In this document: positions 7,965 through 16,773 of the stretch, in pieces | Position numbering within the stretch: the first letter of the stretch is position 1 | How the letters are laid out: the number at the start of each line of letters is the position of its first letter | Assembly (NCBI RefSeq): GCF_000341105.1 | Contig: NZ_ANBB01000025.1 | Coordinates: 1 to 64,000, forward strand | Length of the DNA stretch: 64,000 nucleotides | Source: Nocardiopsis potens DSM 45234 | Lineage (GTDB): Bacteria > Actinomycetota > Actinomycetes > Streptosporangiales > Streptosporangiaceae | Reading direction: 5' to 3' | Notes under the pieces: model-generated | What the model saw: only the letters and a program-made list of their open reading frames with translations | The model's database searches: none | What the model was told of the DNA's origin: nothing | Made by a program: the position numbers and the translations under genes

Positions 7965-10382
7965 ATGCGCATCGCCTGCATCGGCGGCGGCCCCGGCGGG
8001 CTGTACCTCGCCGCCCTGGTGAAGAGGCTCGACCCCGGACACCGGGTGGCGGTCTACGAGCGCAACGCGCCCGGCGACGCCTTCGGGTTCGGGGTGGTGC
8101 TCTCCGACGAGACCCTCGGCGGCATCGAGCACGCCGACCCCGACGTGCACGCCGCGCTGACCAAGTCCTTCGCCCGCTGGGACGACATCGACGTGCACCA
8201 CCGCGGCGCCACCGTCACCTCCGGCGGGCACGGCTTCTCCGCGGTGGACCGCCGGGTGCTGCTGGGGATCCTCCGCGACCGCTGCGCCGAGCTCGGCGTC
8301 GAACTGCACTTCCGCACCGAGGCGCCGCCGCTGGAGGAGCTGGAGCGCGAGCACGACGTGGTGGTCGCCGCCGACGGCGCCGGCAGCGCGGTGCGCACCG
8401 CGCACGCCGCCCACTTCGGCACCGCCCTGGACCACCGCGCCTGCCGGTACATGTGGCTCGGCACCGACCTGGTCTTCGACGCCTTCAACTTCCACGTCCT
8501 GGAGACCCCGTACGGGGTGGTGCAGGCGCACGCCTACCCCTACTCGGAGCGGGAGAGCACCTTCATCGTGGAGATGCACGAGAAGGTGTGGCGGGCCGCC
8601 GGGTTCCGAGACCCGGGCCTGCCGCCCGGCGCCGACGACACCGAATCGGTGCGGCGCTGCGCCGAGCTCTTCGCCGGGGTGCTCGGCGGCCACCGGCTCA
8701 TCCCGAACAACGCCCGCTGGCGCTCCTTCACCACGGTGCGCAACCGCACCTGGCGGCGGGGCCGCACGGTGCTGCTCGGCGACGCCGCGCACACCGCGCA
8801 CTTCTCCATCGGCTCGGGCACCAAGCTCGCCATGGAGGACGCCCTGGCCCTGGCGGCCTGCCTGCACGAGCACCCCGACCCCGACACGGCGCTGGAGGCC
8901 TACGAGGCCGAGCGCCGCCCCGTCGCGCAGAGCCTGCAGCGCGCCGCCCAGGCCAGCCTGGAGTGGTTCGAGGACATCGGCCGCTACACCGGCCAGGAGC
9001 CGCTGCAGTTCGCGTTCAACCTGCTCACCCGGAGCCGCCGGGTGGGCCGGGAGAACCTGCGGCTGCGCGACCCCGGCTTCGTCGCCGCCGTCGATGCCGC
9101 CTTCGCACGCGCCGCCGGGACCGCCGGGGCCACCGGGCCGGAAGAGGAGGCCGCGGCGGGGAAGGCGGGGGAGACGGGGAATGCGGAGGAGCCCGGGCCC
9201 CGGCCGGCCATGTTCCACCCGTTCCGGCTGCGCGGCCTGGAGCTGAAGAACCGGATCGTGGTCTCGGCGATGGACATGTACTCCGCCGAGGACGGCACCC
9301 CCGGCGACTTCCACCTGGTCCACCTGGGCTCCAAGGCGCTCGGCGGAGCCGGCCTGGTGATGACGGAGATGGTCTGCGTCTCCCCGGAGGGGCGCATCAC
9401 CCCGGGCTGCGCCGGCCTGTACACCCCCGGGCACGAGGCGGCGTGGCGGCGGATCACCGACTTCGTGCACGCCTCCAGCACCGCCGCGATCGGCGTGCAG
9501 CTGGGCCACTCCGGCCGCAAGGGCGCCACCAGGCTGATGTGGGAGGGGATGGACGACCCGCTGGAGGAGGGGGCCTGGCCGGTGGTCGCGCCCTCGCCGA
9601 TCCCGTACCGGCCCGGCGTCAACCAGGTCCCGGCCGAGCTGGACCGGGCCGGCATGGACGAGATCCGGGAGCGGTTCGCGCGCAGCGCCGAATCGGCCGC
9701 CCGGGCCGGCTTCGACCTGCTCGAACTGCACTGCGCCCACGGTTACCTGCTGTCGGAGTTCATCTCCCCGCTGACCAACCGGCGCACCGACCGCTACGGC
9801 GGCGACCTGGACGCCCGGCTCCGCTACCCGCTGGAGGTCTTCGCTGCGGTGCGCGACGCCTGGCCCGCCGAACGGCCGATGGCTGTGCGCATCTCGGCCA
9901 CCGACTGGGCCGAGGGCGGCATCGGCGGCGGCGACGCGGTGCGCATCGCCCGCGCCTTCGCCGCGGCCGGCGCCGATGCCGTGGACGTCTCCACCGGCCA
10001 GGTCGTCGCGGACGAGGAGCCCGCCTACGGGCGCAGCTACCAGGTGCCCTTCGCCGACCGGATCCGCGCCGAGACCGGGATCCCGGTGATCGCGGTCGGC
10101 GCGATCTCCTCCTACGACGACGTCAATTCGCTGATCCTGGCGGGCCGGGCCGACCTGTGCGCGCTGGGCCGCACCCACCTCTACGACCCGCAGTGGACCC
10201 TGCACGCCGCGGCCGAGCAGGACTACACCGGCCCCGGCGCCGACTGGCCGGTCCAGTTCTCCCGGGGCTCCCGCCGGCCGCCGACCGGCCGCACCGACGG
10301 CCCCCGCCCCCGCCTGGAGCTCCTCCGCCACCCCGACCAGGGCCCGGCCCACCGCCGCTGGCGCCCCGAGACCCGGCGCTGA
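7965..10382 (+). CDS. 2-aminobenzoyl-CoA monooxygenase/reductase (FAD monooxygenase fused to Old Yellow Enzyme domain)
   Basis: This 805-residue two-domain flavoenzyme has an N-terminal FAD monooxygenase half (about 1-390) with the dinucleotide motif GGGPGGLYLAAL and the FAD motif VLLGDAAHTAHFSIGSG. After a Gly/Ala/Glu linker (about 383-410), the C-terminal half is an NADH:flavin oxidoreductase/OYE barrel (FHPFRLRGLELKNRIVVSAM, HSGRKGATRLMW, HCAHGYLLSEFISPLTNRR, GAISSYDDVNSLILAGRADL). This fusion is the architecture of 2-aminobenzoyl-CoA monooxygenase/reductase, which hydroxylates and then reduces (dearomatises) the ring. The related salicylyl-CoA 5-hydroxylase is a shorter single-domain alternative. 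Placement after the ligase and under PaaX supports anthranilate catabolism. Later ring-cleavage or beta-oxidation genes are not in the window. Confidence 0.88.
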   Translation: MRIACIGGGPGGLYLAALVKRLDPGHRVAVYERNAPGDAFGFGVVLSDETLGGIEHADPDVHAALTKSFARWDDIDVHHRGATVTSGGHGFSAVDRRVLLGILRDRCAELGVELHFRTEAPPLEELEREHDVVVAADGAGSAVRTAHAAHFGTALDHRACRYMWLGTDLVFDAFNFHVLETPYGVVQAHAYPYSERESTFIVEMHEKVWRAAGFRDPGLPPGADDTESVRRCAELFAGVLGGHRLIPNNARWRSFTTVRNRTWRRGRTVLLGDAAHTAHFSIGSGTKLAMEDALALAACLHEHPDPDTALEAYEAERRPVAQSLQRAAQASLEWFEDIGRYTGQEPLQFAFNLLTRSRRVGRENLRLRDPGFVAAVDAAFARAAGTAGATGPEEEAAAGKAGETGNAEEPGPRPAMFHPFRLRGLELKNRIVVSAMDMYSAEDGTPGDFHLVHLGSKALGGAGLVMTEMVCVSPEGRITPGCAGLYTPGHEAAWRRITDFVHASSTAAIGVQLGHSGRKGATRLMWEGMDDPLEEGAWPVVAPSPIPYRPGVNQVPAELDRAGMDEIRERFARSAESAARAGFDLLELHCAHGYLLSEFISPLTNRRTDRYGGDLDARLRYPLEVFAAVRDAWPAERPMAVRISATDWAEGGIGGGDAVRIARAFAAAGADAVDVSTGQVVADEEPAYGRSYQVPFADRIRAETGIPVIAVGAISSYDDVNSLILAGRADLCALGRTHLYDPQWTLHAAAEQDYTGPGADWPVQFSRGSRRPPTGRTDGPRPRLELLRHPDQGPAHRRWRPETRR

Positions 10383-10797
10383 ACCGGTGCACCCGCGAAC
10401 CTCCCGGGAAGGGCGACCGGAGGGGGCGGCACCGAGGCCGGCCCGCCCGCGGACCCGGCGCCGCAGGAGGGCGGGAAGTCCTTCCGGGAAGCCCCGGCGG
10501 GCCTCGGGGAACCGCGGTCGGTCCGGCGGCCCCCGACATTCGGTGGACCGCGCGGCCGAACGCCCCATGAGAGCCCCGCCCGGGCATCGGCGGACGGCCG
10601 CGCCCGGCGGGAACGGAGGCCCGGGCGGCTGGGGCGGTGGTCTCCGTCCGGAGAAGCGGCATGGGCGCCTGGTGGAGGGCCGCGCGCGGTGGAGCGGAAT
10701 GGGCGGGTGGTCCGGTGGCCCGGGCGGGCCGGGGGAGGGAGCCGGTCTTCGTTCGGAGGAACGGTGTGCAGGAACCCGGCGGTGGAAGGATGGCGGC
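10383..10797. other. 415-nt intergenic region, no gene supported
   Basis: This is GC-rich sequence between the anthranilate operon and the hydrolase gene. Overlapping open frames are low-complexity and show no family signature. I see no clear terminator or promoter. The only useful site is the GGAAGGA ribosome-binding sequence just before ATG 10798. Confidence 0.5.
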
Positions 10798-11571
10798 ATG
10801 GAACCGGAGAACGGAGAACAGGCCCCGCTGCGGGCGGAGGTCCTGCGCTACGGGGCGCACCCCAGTCAGAGGATCGAGGTCGGTGGCCCGGAGCGGCGGG
10901 CGGACGGCCGGCCCGCGCCGGTCGCGGTGCTGCTGCACGGCGGGTTCTGGCGGGACATCCGGGCGGCCGACCTGATGGACCCGCTCGGCGCCGACCTGGC
11001 CGCGGCCGGGTGGCGGGTGTGGAACACGGAGTACCGGCGCACCGGCTCCGACGGCGGCGGCTGGCCGCAGACCCTGGACGACGTGCGCGCCGCCCTGGCG
11101 CTGCTGGCGGAGCGACTGCCCGCCGAGGGCTCCGCGGACCGCCCGGACCGGGTGGTCGCGGTCGGCCACTCGGCCGGCGGTCACCTGGCGCTGCTGGCCG
11201 CTCCGGGGTCGCCGCTGACCTCGGTGGTCTGCCTGGCCCCGGTCACCGACCTGGCCGACGCCCACCGGCGCGGCCTGGGCGAGGGCGCCGTCGCCGACTT
11301 CCTCGGCTCTGAACTTGGTGGGGCGGAGCTGCGCGCCGCCTCACCGGTGGCGCAGGTCCCCTTCGGCCTGCCGCAGCTGGTCCTGCACGGCGACCGCGAC
11401 CAGCGCGTCCCGCTGCAGCAGAGCCTCGCCTACACCGAGGCGGCCCGCGCCGCCGGAGACCCGGTGGAGCTGCGGGTCCTGGACGGCGTCGACCACTTCG
11501 CGGTGATCGACCCGGCGAGCCCCGCCTGGGCGCAGGCCCGCGCCTGGATGGACGCCTCGCCGCAGGCGTGA
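10798..11571 (+). CDS. Alpha/beta hydrolase, kynurenine formamidase-like
   Basis: This is a 257-residue hydrolase of the esterase/lipase fold. The oxyanion motif HGGFW is at 47-51, the nucleophile elbow GHSAGGH has Ser125, an acid candidate is Asp199 or Asp201 (HGDRDQRVP), and the base is His233 (DGVDHFAVI). The HGGxW plus GHSAGGHLA pairing and the size match kynurenine formamidases, which convert N-formylkynurenine to kynurenine. Kynurenine is one step from anthranilate, so its place beside the anthranilate operon is suggestive. Without kynureninase or tryptophan dioxygenase nearby, another ester or amide substrate remains possible. ATG 10798 has GGAAGGA upstream. Confidence 0.7.
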   Translation: MEPENGEQAPLRAEVLRYGAHPSQRIEVGGPERRADGRPAPVAVLLHGGFWRDIRAADLMDPLGADLAAAGWRVWNTEYRRTGSDGGGWPQTLDDVRAALALLAERLPAEGSADRPDRVVAVGHSAGGHLALLAAPGSPLTSVVCLAPVTDLADAHRRGLGEGAVADFLGSELGGAELRAASPVAQVPFGLPQLVLHGDRDQRVPLQQSLAYTEAARAAGDPVELRVLDGVDHFAVIDPASPAWAQARAWMDASPQA

Positions 11572-11799
11572 GGGGCGCCGGAGGGGTGAGGCCTGCCGGG
11601 CGGACACTCGCCCCATGAGGAACGCGCCCGCATCGAGACCCTGTGCGGCGAGGTCGCCCGCAGCGACTCCCACCCCACGGCCCCGAGGACCCACTGGACC
11701 CCGCCCGGGGTCTTACTCCCGGCGGGCTTCCCGGCTGCGGGTCCCCTTTCCGCGGAAGTACCGCAGGGGATGGCAGCGACGGCGCCGGAAGGAACCGAG

Positions 11800-12955
11800 T
11801 CGGGCACTCCAGCCGAGCGCGGCGTCTCGCGGGGCGGGGGTTCAAGCGGGCGGCGACGGCGGAGGCAGGGGCGGGGGCAGGTGGTCGCCCGGGCGCGGGC
11901 CCCACGGGGTGGCGGTTCAGGCTGGCGGCGAGGGAGGGGAGGGGCACCGGCCGGTCGGTCGGGCGCGGCGCCCCGCAGAGCGAAGGTCAAGACGGGCGGC
12001 GACGGCGCAGGTAGGGGCGGGGCGAAGGCGGTCGCCCGGGCGCGGCCCCCCACGGAGCCGGGGCTCAAGCGGGCGGCGAAGGCGGGAAGGGGACCGGCCG
12101 GTCGGTCGGGCGCGGCAGAGCGGGGCGGGGCCGGTCGGGGCGGGCCGGGGCGGGCCGGGGCGGCGTTCCCGCGTCGCCCGGGCGTCGTGGCCGGCTGCCC
12201 CTGAAACCGCTGCCTCTCTCTGACCTGGGTGAATACGCAGGGTGATGGCGGGGTGGGGCGCCCTGCGCACCGCGAGAGCACCCCGGTGATTCCCGGGCGC
12301 GCATCTCGGCCCGGATCGGCCCCTTGGCGGCCCGAATCGTCCCGATCGGGCCGGTGATCGGGGGTTCGGGCCGCCCGCAAGGCCGGGAAGTAGGGGATCG
12401 GAACCCGGGCAGGGGCGGCGCGGGGGTGAGATGTCGCTTTTGTTCTCCTGAGAGGCTCTGTTCGGCCACTCTGGGTAACCGGGAAGGGGGTGGTGGAGGT
12501 CTTGGGGCTTACTACTCGCTGGTAGATGTAATCGAGGTGCTGCGAAGGTGCGCAGGGCGCGCCCGCTCGCTCTCGCCACCGGTTTGCACCCCGGCTCCGC
12601 GAGGTGCCGCACCCGACCGACCAGCCGGTGTCCCTGTCTGCCCTCGCCGCCCGCTTGAACCCCCACGCCGTGAGGTGCCGCGCCCGGGCGACCGCCCGCG
12701 CCTCGTCCCTGCCGCTGCCGTCGCCGCTGGCTTGAACCCTCGCCCCGCGAGATGCCGCTCCGGACCGACCGGCCGGTGCCCCTCCTGTCCTTCGCTGCCT
12801 GTTTGAAGCTTCGCTCCGTGGGGCGCCGCGCTTGACCGACTGGCCGGTCCCCTGCCCGCCCTCGCTGCCTGTTTGAAGCTTCGCTCCGCGAGGCGCCGCG
12901 CCGGACCGGCCGGCCGGTCCCCTCCCTGCCTTCGCTGCCCGCTCGAACCTGCACT
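11800..12955. repeat. Composite repeat, copy B: inverted arrays of 70-77-bp units around a conserved core
   Basis: This is the larger copy of the element seen at 2495-3390. The left arm (about 11800-12165) has four units, with TCAAG/TCAGG anchors near 11841, 11916, 11987 and 12064 (spacing 75, 71, 77). The core is about 12166-12563. The right arm (about 12565-12955) has six units in inverted orientation, with TTGAA-like anchors near 12584, 12655, 12732, 12803, 12873 and 12943 (spacing 71, 77, 71, 70, 70). Units carry GACCGACCGGCCGGTC, itself palindromic, and GCGAGGCGCCGCG. The core keeps long blocks of copy A, including exact 17-bp and 23-bp matches and a CTAC-6nt-GTAG stem in both. Long open frames here are repeat artefacts. 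It occupies most of the 1.5-kb gap between 11571 and 13097. Confidence 0.82.
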
Positions 12956-13096
12956 TTGAGACGGCAACAACCCCGAGATCAACGCGAAGGGGGAGCGGTG
13001 CCGGTGGTCCGGGCTCCGCAGGGACCGGGTTCTGCGGAAAAGGGTGCACGTTCGTGCAGGTTGACGGGGGTTCCCGGGGAAGACCACCATGGGAAC

Positions 13097-13705
13097 ATGT
13101 CTTCTGAGAACATCCCTTCCGAGAACGCTCATTCCGAGAACACCGCCTCCGAACCGCTCCGGCTGCGGGCGCTCGCCCATCCGGCGCGGTTGGACCTGCT
13201 CTACCTGCTGCGCGAGGAAGGCGAGATCACGGCGACGGCCGCCGCCGAGCGCCTGGGCCTCTCCGCGAAGACCTGCTCCTACCACCTCGGCCTGCTCGGC
13301 AAGTACGGGCTGGCCGAGGAGACCGGGGGAGGCAGGGGGCGGGCGCGCCCGTGGCGCCTCGTCCCCCAGGGGATCGGCTACACGCCGAGCGCCGGCGACG
13401 AGCCCGCGGAAGCCGAGACGCAGGACGCGTTCGCGCGCACCGTCCTCGACCGCGACGCGCGGATCGTGCGGACCTTCATCGACCGGCGGCACCGCCTGCC
13501 GGACGCCTGGCGCGGGCGGTCCGCCATGTCGAGCAACCCGCTGCGGCTCACCGCCGAGCAGCTGGCCGGGCTCCGCGACGACCTGGCCGGGGTCCTCGAA
13601 CGCTATCTGCGCCTCAGCTCCGACCCCGCCCCCGGCGCGGTCCCCGTGCACGCGGCCGTCTACGCGGTCCTGTCCGACGTCGACGCGGTGGAAGAGGACG
13701 GCTGA
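13097..13705 (+). CDS. ArsR-like winged-helix transcriptional regulator
   Basis: This 202-residue protein has a winged helix at about 22-95 (LRLRALAHPARLDLLYLLREEGEITATAAAERLGLSAKTCSYHLGLLGKYGLAEE), typical of ArsR/HTH_20 regulators that act as one-domain DNA-binding proteins. No metal-binding Cys motif is visible. The N-terminus before the domain is a short repeat of Ser-Glu-Asn triplets. The C-terminal half is helical and may bind a ligand or a partner. The stop overlaps the start of the next gene by one nucleotide (TGATG), so the two are likely co-translated. Confidence 0.82.
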   Translation: MSSENIPSENAHSENTASEPLRLRALAHPARLDLLYLLREEGEITATAAAERLGLSAKTCSYHLGLLGKYGLAEETGGGRGRARPWRLVPQGIGYTPSAGDEPAEAETQDAFARTVLDRDARIVRTFIDRRHRLPDAWRGRSAMSSNPLRLTAEQLAGLRDDLAGVLERYLRLSSDPAPGAVPVHAAVYAVLSDVDAVEEDG

Positions 13706-14037
13706 TGCCCCGAGGACAGGCCCCGCCGCGCCCGGAGCGGCCGCGACCCGGCCTCGCCCGGGTGCACGGCGGGCCTCCCGCCGAGGGGCGTCCGCAGGCG
13801 GAGGCCGCCCCTCCAGGGGTGCTCGCCCGCCTGACCCCGCGCGAGCGCGAGGTCCTCGGGCTGATGGCCGCCGGCCGCTCCAACGCGGGCATCGCCGCGG
13901 AACTGGTGCTGAGCGGCAGCGCGGTCACCAAGCACATCAACGCGGTCTTCACCAAGCTGGGCACCTGCCCGGACCCCTCCCGCAACCGCAGGGTCCAGGC
14001 CGTCCTCGCCTACCTGCGCGAGACCCGGCCCGACTGA
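13705..14037 (+). CDS. LuxR-type DNA-binding protein lacking a receiver domain (possible response-regulator remnant)
   Basis: The 110-residue protein consists of a 38-residue Pro/Arg-rich leader and a LuxR/GerE helix-turn-helix (LTPREREVLGLMAAGRSN, IAAELVLSGSAVTKHINAVFTKLG). Its C-terminal tail, PDPSRNRRVQAVLAYLRE, is typical of full-length NarL-type response regulators. The receiver domain with its phospho-acceptor Asp is missing, and none of it is found in other frames upstream. It may be a truncated regulator now coupled to the ArsR-like gene, or a short free-standing LuxR protein. The histidine kinase downstream is convergent and could be its former partner. Confidence 0.65.
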   Translation: MPRGQAPPRPERPRPGLARVHGGPPAEGRPQAEAAPPGVLARLTPREREVLGLMAAGRSNAGIAAELVLSGSAVTKHINAVFTKLGTCPDPSRNRRVQAVLAYLRETRPD

Positions 14038-14056
14038 GACCGCTCCGGGGCGGTGC

Positions 14057-14078
14057 GCCCGCCCCCGGGAGGGCGGGC
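14057..14078. terminator. Hairpin between convergent genes
   Basis: GCCCGCCC (14057-14064) and GGGCGGGC (14071-14078) form a perfect 8-bp stem around a 6-nt loop, just after the LuxR-type stop and in the convergent gap with the kinase. There is no T-tract, as is common in actinobacteria. Confidence 0.5.
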
Positions 14079-14188
14079 CTGCGGCTCCCCGGCGGACCCG
14101 GACGGCGGACCATCGGCGCGGACGGGCGGCCCCGCCCGAGGGCGTCCCCTTCCGGAACGGGCGGAGGCGGGGCCGGAGGGCCGGTGCG

Positions 14189-15691
14189 TCAAGGGGCCGA
14201 AGTGGTCAGGAGGTCCTTGGCGGAGACCCGGTCGCCGGTGAAGCAGATTCGGTAGGAGTCGCCGAAGGCGTCGTCCAGCGGGTCGGCGGTGACCGCGTGG
14301 TAGCGGCATTCGCCGGGCGGGGGGTCGGGGTCCACCACGTCGGCCTGGTGGGCGGGGAGGAGGGCCTCGGTCGCCGCGCGGTCGTCGCCGAGGGCGATGG
14401 CGTCGTAGGCGGCGGGGGAGAGCAGGGAGCGGGAGGCCTCCCGGACGTTGACCGCCTGCGCGGCCGCGGCGACCAGGGCCACCGCGGCGACCGGCGCGGC
14501 CAGCGCCGCGCCGAACCGCAGCGCGCTCCTGCGGCGGGTCTTCTCCAGCCGGCCGCGCATCTCGGCGGTCAGCCGGGGCTCCTCGTCGGCCGGCTCCTCC
14601 GGGGGCGGCGCGCCGGCCGGCCGGTCCGCGCCGAGGGGCAGCACCGCCTCCAGGGTGAACGCGCCCCCGCCGTGCCCGGCGCTCATCGTCCCGCCCAGGG
14701 CGCGCACCCGCTCGCGGAGCGCGGCCAGCCCCGAACCTCCGGGGCGCGGCCCGGCCGGGGCGGGGGCCGGGTTGCGCACGGTGACGGCGAGGCTTCCGCC
14801 CCGGCCGGCGAAGCGGATCAGCACCGGCTGCCCGGGCGCGTGCTTGAGCGCGTTGGTCAGCCCCTCCCGGACCACCCGGTGCACGCCGGCCGCGCCGAAC
14901 TCCGCGAGCCGCTCCGCGCCGGGCTCGTCCTCGACCTCGATCCGGGCGCCCGCCTCGCGGGCGTTGGCGACCAGGCCGGCGATGCCGTCCGCGGGCGGTT
15001 CGGCGGGCGGCGGCGCGTCGCCGCGCAGCAGCTCCACCGAGGCGCCGAGCCGCTCCACCGCCTCGCCGACCTCGCGCCGGGCCCGGGTCACCGCCTCCCG
15101 GTGCTCCTCGCCGAGCTCCGGGCTGAGCTCCAGCCGGCCCAGGTTGAGCGCCACCAGGCTCAGCGAGTGCCCGAGGTCGTCGTGGAGCTCCTCGGCGATG
15201 GCGTTCCGCTCGCGCATCCTGGCCGCCTCGGCCTCGTGCCGCCGGGACTCCTCCGCCCGCTCCAGCGCCTCCCACTCCCGGGCCACCGACCGCCGGTGCC
15301 GGGCCCACGCGCCGGCCAGCAGCCAGGGAAACGCGCCGAAGACCACCCCCGTGATGAGGCCGTTGTAGACCGTGAGCAGCGAGTCCACGCCCCAGAGCAG
15401 CGCCAGGGCGGCGGCGAGCACTCCGCCCAGCAGCGGCACCGCGCCGTAGCGGAAGTCCGGGGCGAGCAGGCCCGTGGCCCCGGCCGCCGCGGCCAGGGCG
15501 AGGATGAACCAAGCGGAGAAGGAGAAGAGGAACCACGGGGAGAGCGCCGGCAGCACCAGCAGCACCAGGAAGGCGGCCGACAGCGCGGCGGCGCGCAGGT
15601 CCAGGGGCGGCCGCGCCGGGCCTCCGGGCAGGGGTTCGGGGGTCAGGGACGTCGACGGCACGGGTGCTCCCTCTCCGGTTCCGCCGGGCAT
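14189..15691 (-). CDS. NarL-type sensor histidine kinase with an extra C-terminal membrane segment
   Basis: The 500-residue kinase has three to four N-terminal membrane helices (about 33-125). The HisKA_3 box RERNAIAEELHDDLGHSLSLV carries His170. The HATPase domain has the N box REGLTNALKHA and a G-box region GGSGLAALRERV. After the ATPase domain comes an extra tail: a hydrophobic segment (about 395-420) and about 80 polar residues containing a Cys pair (ECRYH, ICFTGD), which would lie outside the cell. The ATG overlaps the TGA of the upstream sulfotransferase gene, so they form an operon. A classical partner regulator is not adjacent; only the receiver-less LuxR protein lies opposite. Confidence 0.85.
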   Translation of the reverse strand: MPGGTGEGAPVPSTSLTPEPLPGGPARPPLDLRAAALSAAFLVLLVLPALSPWFLFSFSAWFILALAAAAGATGLLAPDFRYGAVPLLGGVLAAALALLWGVDSLLTVYNGLITGVVFGAFPWLLAGAWARHRRSVAREWEALERAEESRRHEAEAARMRERNAIAEELHDDLGHSLSLVALNLGRLELSPELGEEHREAVTRARREVGEAVERLGASVELLRGDAPPPAEPPADGIAGLVANAREAGARIEVEDEPGAERLAEFGAAGVHRVVREGLTNALKHAPGQPVLIRFAGRGGSLAVTVRNPAPAPAGPRPGGSGLAALRERVRALGGTMSAGHGGGAFTLEAVLPLGADRPAGAPPPEEPADEEPRLTAEMRGRLEKTRRRSALRFGAALAAPVAAVALVAAAAQAVNVREASRSLLSPAAYDAIALGDDRAATEALLPAHQADVVDPDPPPGECRYHAVTADPLDDAFGDSYRICFTGDRVSAKDLLTTSAP

Positions 15692-16593
15692 CAGCGGGAG
15701 GCGCCCGCGGAGCGCTTGGTGTAGCCCAGCCGGGACAGCTCGGTGCGGGCCACCGCGTGCACGTCGGCGCGCTGCTCGGCGGTGAGGCGGGTGCGGTGCG
15801 ACCCGGGCGGGGCGGCTCCGGCCTCCACCAGCTCCACCGCGGAGACCCGGATGCCGGTGAAGGCGAGCAGCTGCTCGGCGGTCTCCACCTCGCGGCCGCC
15901 CAGGTCCTCGTAGCGCAGCGTCATCAGCCGGTCGGTGCCCAGCTCGGAGCGGAGCCGGGCGGACAGCCGCACCGCGCCGCGCCAGCGCATCGCGCACTTG
16001 GCGGCCTCCGACAGCGAGGGGTGGCGGTCGCGCTCCTCCTCGGTCTCCACACCGAAGAAGGGGTGCGGCAGCTCGCCGTCCAGGCTCATCCCGCCCGGGC
16101 GGAACCAGGCGGTCTCCCGCTCGTCGTCGAGCATGTCCGCGACCACGTCCCGGCCGTCCCGGATGATCTGCACGAACGCCGCGTCGCCGAAGGCCGAGGC
16201 GAGCACCGGGGCGGTGTAGAGCAGGTCGGGGCTGGCGTCGCCGTAGGCGGTGGTGCCGGAGGCGTGCGGGCAGGGCTCGGCGGTCTCCCGGGCGGGGCGG
16301 CGGGCGTCCGGGCAGCGCTCGCAGTTGCCCGGGGTGAGCTGCCAGGACTCGGCGAAGGCGTCGCGCAGCAGGGCGGCGGTCCCGGAGGCGCGCTCCTCGG
16401 CGACGGAGGGGCGGCGGGCCACCGTGTACACCGCGTTCATCACGGCGGTGTGCCCGGAGCCCAGCAGGAGGCCGGGCGCACGGCCGAGTGCGCGGGCGAG
16501 GAGGCCGACCCCGGAATGGGGGGCGCCCAGCACGAACACCGGGCGCCTGACCTTCGTCCCGTTCACGACGAGGATGTACGGCGGCTGCTTCAT
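15691..16593 (-). CDS. PAPS-dependent sulfotransferase family protein
   Basis: The 300-residue protein has the two cofactor motifs of sulfotransferases: a 5'-phosphosulfate loop near the N-terminus (RRPVFVLGAPHSGVGLLARAL) and the 3'-phosphate motif IIRDGRDVVADML. It would transfer sulfate from PAPS to a hydroxyl or amine; the acceptor is unknown. A cluster of Cys (NCERCPD, EPCPHAS) in the middle may form disulfides or bind metal. It overlaps the histidine kinase gene by 4 nt. No good Shine-Dalgarno sequence precedes ATG 16593, so a weak or leaderless-like start is possible. Confidence 0.78.
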   Translation of the reverse strand: MKQPPYILVVNGTKVRRPVFVLGAPHSGVGLLARALGRAPGLLLGSGHTAVMNAVYTVARRPSVAEERASGTAALLRDAFAESWQLTPGNCERCPDARRPARETAEPCPHASGTTAYGDASPDLLYTAPVLASAFGDAAFVQIIRDGRDVVADMLDDERETAWFRPGGMSLDGELPHPFFGVETEEERDRHPSLSEAAKCAMRWRGAVRLSARLRSELGTDRLMTLRYEDLGGREVETAEQLLAFTGIRVSAVELVEAGAAPPGSHRTRLTAEQRADVHAVARTELSRLGYTKRSAGASR

Positions 16594-16773
16594 GTTGGTC
16601 GATTTTTACACTCTTTGCCGGACTCCGCTGCGCACCCCGCCGCCGTTGCGCGGGTGCTCGGACAGTACCACCAGGTCAGCGCGGAAAAACAGGGCAAAGG
16701 ACGGGTATTCGGGCGGGTCTCGTGCGGGCGGGCCGCCCGGAGCGGCGTCCGGGCGGCCCGGGGGAGGGGCGGC

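Noticed and set aside
7878-10799. 973-codon minus-strand open frame opposite the monooxygenase/reductase gene
   Set aside because: It is antisense to an unmistakable two-domain flavoenzyme; its translation is low-complexity with no motif.
2495-12955. Composite repeat arms considered as CRISPR arrays
   Set aside because: Units are degenerate, directly abutting and lack constant-length unique spacers; there are no cas genes in the window.
11430-13049. Long open frames across composite repeat B, with repeated peptide patterns such as TDRPVP and DRPAGPLP
   Set aside because: The peptides reflect the 70-77-bp DNA repeats, which are often not multiples of three. The frame is not kept in copy A, so coding is not supported.
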